A DNA stretch of 64,000 bases, taken from assembly GCA_938073905.1 (NCBI GenBank), contig CALJEN010000005.1:1-64000 (forward strand). Direction: 5' to 3'. This document shows, piece by piece, positions 60,985-64,000 of this stretch; the stretch's first letter is position 1; every line of letters begins with the position of its first letter. A model generated the notes under the pieces. That model ran no database searches. It was not told the DNA's origin and was given only the letters and a program-made list of their open reading frames with translations. Position numbers and translations under genes: made by a program. This stretch comes from an uncultured Sulfolobales archaeon (GTDB taxonomy: Archaea; Thermoproteota; Thermoprotei_A; Sulfolobales; NBVN01).

Positions 60985-61695
60985 CTACAGGACGCCCCTC
61001 GCCCTCAGGAACCTCGACACCATGTCCACAACGGTGCCCTCCTTTCCCGCGAGTAGATGCGCCCCTCCCTCCACCGGGTGGTACTCCACGTCGTGCCCCA
61101 GCTCCTTGAGCTTCCTGTACAGCGTCTCGGACTGGGATGCGGGCACCATGGTGTCCTCCGTGCCGTGTATCAGCAGCACGCTCCCCGAGATCCTGTCAGC
61201 GTAGGTTATCGGGCTGGCCAGCTCGTAGAGCTCTCTGTTCTCCTCCGGCTCCCCGAGGGTAGACCTGACTAAGTCCGCTATGTACTTCTGTGGACTCCCC
61301 CGAGGGAACCTCGAGAGGAACCGGTAGAGGTCGGCCAAGTCCACCCATCCACTCAGGCTCACGACGAACCTAACCCTCTCCTGAGTCGAGGCGAGCAGAG
61401 CCACCGTTCCACCTAGCGAGACTCCGAAGAGCCCCAGCCTCTCTGGGTCTACCCCGTCCATGGTCTTCAGCTTCCTGAGGGCCCTGACGGCGACCGCGAC
61501 CCCGTCACTGGCGTCGGTATAGCGAGGAGCCAGAGAGATCATTCCGAGGGAGGCCAGCTCTCTCGAGTAGTGCTCCACGTCCTCCGGCCTTTGGTTGAAG
61601 GCGTGGAGAACTACGACGGAGGGTCTTCGCTCCGCGAGGGTGACGTAATAGAGATACCCGGGCAGGTCTTGAACCTTCGCCTTTGAAACGCTCAA
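60985..61695 (-). CDS. Alpha/beta hydrolase of the dienelactone-hydrolase / prolyl-peptidase type
   Basis: 236 residues from TTG 61695. Nucleophile Ser in LFGVSLGGTVALL, Asp in LLIHGTEDTMVP and His in EGGAHLLAG make a full triad; the overall line matches dienelactone hydrolases and S9-like esterases. The chosen TTG lies about 30 bases after a GCATTTTTATC TATA-like box, whereas the open frame upstream to 61848 precedes it and is Arg/Pro-rich shadow sequence. Substrate unknown. Confidence 0.82.
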   Translation of the reverse strand: MSVSKAKVQDLPGYLYYVTLAERRPSVVVLHAFNQRPEDVEHYSRELASLGMISLAPRYTDASDGVAVAVRALRKLKTMDGVDPERLGLFGVSLGGTVALLASTQERVRFVVSLSGWVDLADLYRFLSRFPRGSPQKYIADLVRSTLGEPEENRELYELASPITYADRISGSVLLIHGTEDTMVPASQSETLYRKLKELGHDVEYHPVEGGAHLLAGKEGTVVDMVSRFLRARGVL

Positions 61696-61943
61696 CAGCG
61701 GCCCCCGAGTAGGCTGGTGGACAAGATAAAAATGCGCTGACGTACTGAGGTAACCGCTCATCACCCGCGCTCGCGACGGTGCCGGGCGAGCTCGTCGCCA
61801 GCGAGAGGGCGCTCCCGGCGGCCTTTGCGCTCGAGGGCGGAGCCGCACTTCGCCCGATAGGTCTTCGTCGAAGGGATGGGGCCGAGGGTAGCCGGGACAA
61901 TCTTATTTCCTCTCCCCTCGTCTGGAGGTGCGGTGTAGCGAGA

Positions 61944-62216
61944 ATGTCGGCAGAGTCGAGCGTCCCGGGAGTGGTGCTGGGATACAGGAGGGGCTCCGGA
62001 AAGCAGTACGTCGGTCAGGTCTACGTGAAGGTGCTGGCGAACGTAAGTCCCCACTCCCTGGTGGGCCGCAAGGTGAGAGCCGTCGACGCTCACGGAAACG
62101 CGTACCTGGGGAGAGTCCTCAGGGTTCACGGAACCGGGAGGAACGGCGTAGTCATAGCTGTCTTCAGCAGGAACGTGCCCGGGCAGCTCATCGGCTCTGA
62201 GGTGAGCATACTCTAG
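61944..62216 (+). CDS. rpl35ae: Ribosomal protein L35Ae (eL33)
   Basis: A 90-residue large-subunit protein found in eukaryotes and many archaea. PGVVLGYRRGSGKQYVGQVYVKV at the start, GRKVRAVDAHGNAYLGRVLRVHGTGRNGVVIAVFSRNVPGQLIG as the conserved beta-barrel core. ATG 61944 follows a TATA-like TCTTATTTCC (61901-61910) by about 38 bases; upstream open frame is not coding. Its stop overlaps by 4 bases with the convergent gene at 62213. Confidence 0.92.
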   Translation: MSAESSVPGVVLGYRRGSGKQYVGQVYVKVLANVSPHSLVGRKVRAVDAHGNAYLGRVLRVHGTGRNGVVIAVFSRNVPGQLIGSEVSIL

Positions 62217-62941
62217 CACGAGTAGAGGACCGCCCGGACTGCCATCTCCAGCAATCCTGGGCCGAAGCCGGAGAGCAGTATCGAGCCGGAGTACGGGACT
62301 TCGTAGAGGAGAGCGTGCCCGTCCAGGTACGCCAGGGGCTTCGCGTAGTGCCTCAGGGCACTCTCACCTATATCCGCGAGGGCCAGGCTGATCCTGCTGC
62401 TCGTATCGAGCCCGTAGAGCACCGGGTGGCTGGGCCAGAGGGTGCTTACGAAACCCTCCGCTTCTACCCTGCCCACGTCGCTTAGAGTGCTCAGGTCGCA
62501 CACCAGGGGGTTCAGGAGGCTCTCCACGAGCTCGCGGACGCTGCCTCCGCACGATACGTAGCACCTGCCACTGCCGCTCAGGCTCCCGAAGACCTCCTCG
62601 ATGGAGTCTGCTAGCAGGCACCTGGCTCCGCGTCGGGCCACATCCCCGGCTCTGGGGACTCTCTTCCCGTCTACCCACGCGTCCTCAGCGACGACGTAGT
62701 CCGCGCGCTCCATGCCGCAGGACTCCGGGACCTCCGGGCTCACGGCGATCGAGGATGGGGGGATGGTCAGGCGGAGGACCCTTCCCCGCTGCAGCCGGAC
62801 GAACGCTATGGAGGGCTTCGTTATGAAGACAGCCTCCCCTCTCTCTTTGCACGCGGAGAGTCTCCTCACGAGATCGGAGACCCTTCTCCCGCTTCCCGCT
62901 AGGTACAGCAGATACCCCGAGCGCAGCCTCAGCCCGCGCAC
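62213..62941 (-). CDS. Protein of unknown family, 242 residues
   Basis: Natural composition and codon use support a real gene. It shows alternating strands and helices (VFITKPSIAFVRL, ADYVVAEDAWVDGKRV), several Cys, a segment GRCYVSCGGSVRELVESLL, and a Gly/Ser-rich C-terminus (YSGSILLSGFGPGLLEMAV). No membrane span or catalytic motif is clear. Lies convergent to L35Ae and followed by 202 bases of non-coding sequence on its upstream side. Confidence 0.6.
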   Translation of the reverse strand: MRGLRLRSGYLLYLAGSGRRVSDLVRRLSACKERGEAVFITKPSIAFVRLQRGRVLRLTIPPSSIAVSPEVPESCGMERADYVVAEDAWVDGKRVPRAGDVARRGARCLLADSIEEVFGSLSGSGRCYVSCGGSVRELVESLLNPLVCDLSTLSDVGRVEAEGFVSTLWPSHPVLYGLDTSSRISLALADIGESALRHYAKPLAYLDGHALLYEVPYSGSILLSGFGPGLLEMAVRAVLYSC

Positions 62942-63143
62942 CTAGAGGAGAGGCGAGTCCGCGGCATATTTGGTTGCGCTCGTCTGTCCCCCAGGATGCC
63001 CGCTTCGTTGTCGCTCGCCTCTCGCGCAGGGCCGCCCGAAGCTCTCCTACCGCCGCTCTCCCGAGCACGTGAGCCGCTGCGGGTATTCGCGTTCTCCATG
63101 CGAGCGACGGTGCTCAGAGGGCAGCGCCCAATCCTCGGAATCC

Positions 63144-63527
63144 CTACCTGATCACGAAAACCGAGACGGGCACGTTCACGATCACGGATAGCGCCACCGA
63201 GCCTATGATTAGGTCTGGGTTCACGCTCCTCCCCCTCGCCGATATCACTACGAGGTCGTAGCCCTCCTTCAACACCTCCTCGACTATGGTCGTGGCCACC
63301 GAGGTGTTGGGCTCGAGCTTGAGGGTCTTGATCTTCGCGTTCGCCCCGGACTTCCTGAATACCGATGCGACGGTTTCCATCACTCTCTCCATGGACTCCA
63401 GGGTGCCGTCGTCTACTACGAGCACCGTCACCGCAGAGCCGTACCTCTTCACGAAGTCGGCAGCCACGCTCAAGGCCTTGATGCTATGGGAAGAGCCGTC
63501 GACGGGGACCAGGATCTTCTTGAACAT
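63144..63527 (-). CDS. Universal stress protein (UspA family)
   Basis: 127 residues from ATG 63527, which is preceded by GAGGTAA; an upstream in-frame ATG at 63563 is possible. Begins MFKKILVPVDGSSHSIKAL, the family entry motif, and ends with VVISARGRS, then LIIGSVALSVIVNVPVSVFVIR, a degenerate form of the ATP-binding G-x2-G-x9-G(S/T) motif. Probably binds ATP and dimerises in the cytoplasm. A strong TATA box lies further upstream. Confidence 0.92.
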   Translation of the reverse strand: MFKKILVPVDGSSHSIKALSVAADFVKRYGSAVTVLVVDDGTLESMERVMETVASVFRKSGANAKIKTLKLEPNTSVATTIVEEVLKEGYDLVVISARGRSVNPDLIIGSVALSVIVNVPVSVFVIR

Positions 63528-63597
63528 GTAGCTTACCTCGTAGGTAGGCTCACGTACATACATGGAGCTAGCACCAGTGCAGAGAGCTATTGCGAAG

Positions 63598-63609
63598 TAA
63601 AATATAAAG
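63598..63609 (-). promoter_or_regulatory. TATA box of the universal stress protein gene
   Basis: The minus strand reads CTTTATATTTTA. It lies 71-82 bases before ATG 63527 and 35-46 before ATG 63563, so the transcript probably has a leader of about 50 bases, or the earlier ATG is used. Confidence 0.55.
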
Positions 63610-63751
63610 AAATCCCGCGGGCTAGACAGGAGTCTTGGAAGCCGCGAGGCTGGGGATCTCGAAGTTAGGAGGGGCTGACACGCTCTGCCGAGGGAGCGAC
63701 CCCGTCGCCGCGCGACATTTTAAGGTGAGCTCCATAACCTTCCGGGGAGCC

Positions 63752-64000
63752 GTGACGGCTGAGGACCCGAGGTCTGTTCTGAGAAGGTGGCTCGAGGCCG
63801 AGACGCTCCTCGTCGTCGGCAGGAGCATCGAGAGGGCGGACTCTCTAGAGAAGGCCCTGGGAAGAGCGAGGTTCGTCGAGGACTTCCTCGAGGAGGGCTA
63901 CCTCGTCGCCAGGCTCGCCCTTGCCAGGACACCCCACGCCAGGCTGAAGGCCGTGAAGTGCTCCCCCGCGCTAAGAGTCTCCGGAGTCCTCAGGGTCCTC
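63752..64000 (+). CDS. Molybdenum hydroxylase-like large subunit, N-terminal fragment (runs off window)
   Basis: GTG 63752 lies about 32 bases after a TATA-like ACATTTTAAGG. The visible 83 residues end with a segment GRARFVEDFLEEGYL, then ARLALARTPHARLKAV and GVLRVL, which fits the a/b hammerhead start of aldehyde oxidase/xanthine dehydrogenase molybdopterin subunits (usual pattern: G-ARY-DD, RSPHAHARI, PGV-AV). The rest is outside the window, so the assignment is provisional. Confidence 0.5.
   Translation, partial: MTAEDPRSVLRRWLEAETLLVVGRSIERADSLEKALGRARFVEDFLEEGYLVARLALARTPHARLKAVKCSPALRVSGVLRVL

Noticed and set aside
1-64000. CRISPR arrays, insertion sequences, integrase or phage genes, toxin-antitoxin pairs
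   Set aside because: No regularly spaced repeats, transposase or integrase motifs or convincing toxin-antitoxin pairs were seen on either strand.

Overview
The window looks like chromosomal DNA of a GC-rich, probably thermophilic archaeon of the Thermoproteota (crenarchaeal) type. Evidence seen directly: archaeal EF-2 with a diphthamide-type HRG segment, ribosomal protein L35Ae, a HerA-NurA pair, a GPN-loop GTPase, DUF2070 and DUF5679 proteins, a tungsten-type aldehyde ferredoxin oxidoreductase, a Pyrococcus-like ferredoxin with an Asp cluster ligand, heavy use of AGG and ATA codons, and TATA boxes about 25-40 bases before most operons, many of which open directly on GTG or TTG (leaderless style). 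I cannot name the genus. No rRNA, tRNA, CRISPR array, insertion sequence or prophage was found.

Layout. 1-4790: minus-strand MoxR/DUF58/DUF4350/DUF4129-like operon plus the start of a solute-binding protein. 4826-8656: PTPS/QueD-like protein, EF-2 with GPN GTPase, and a divergent ferredoxin. 8795-12863: dapA-type aldolase, AbrB-PhoU regulator, NagA and a SIS protein, which together suggest amino-sugar use. 12993-16772: TAXI-type TRAP transporter. 16995-22591: two M20 peptidases, DUF1805, and a two-gene operon of a GSAM-like aminotransferase and a diaminopentanoate-dehydrogenase-like protein. 22694-24937: AOR with a MoaD-like protein. 25331-29205: a threonine-synthase-like protein without its PLP lysine, fused to a winged helix, beside nurA-herA. 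29392-31042: hydroxyacyl-CoA dehydrogenase and enoyl-CoA hydratase.

31043-35213 is the least ordinary part: a pilin-like gene, a gene fragment, long non-coding stretches and a probable surface-protein gene lying in three consecutive frames with G5 runs at both junctions. 35214-41195: HD hydrolase, DUF2070, AhcY, a zinc-ribbon protein, a class II amidotransferase and an unlisted 49-residue twin CX3C protein. 41475-46859: complete oligopeptide ABC transporter. 46861-49765: membrane protein, GT87-like glycosyltransferase and a small unknown.

49846-60904 is a catabolic block: OB-fold/SDR fusion, thiolase, HTH_10 regulator, alpha/beta hydrolase, class III CoA-transferase, a KAS III-like protein lacking two catalytic residues, and a full branched-chain amino-acid type ABC transporter. 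I infer import of a small acid or amino acid followed by CoA-linked breakdown. The end holds an alpha/beta hydrolase, L35Ae, an unknown, a universal stress protein and the start of a molybdenum hydroxylase-like gene.

The overall picture is an anaerobic, peptide- and amino-acid-using heterotroph (inference). The best candidates for new biology are the dead threonine-synthase regulator, the altered KAS III-like protein in the CoA block, the twin CX3C protein, the broken surface gene and the GC hairpins at gene ends.
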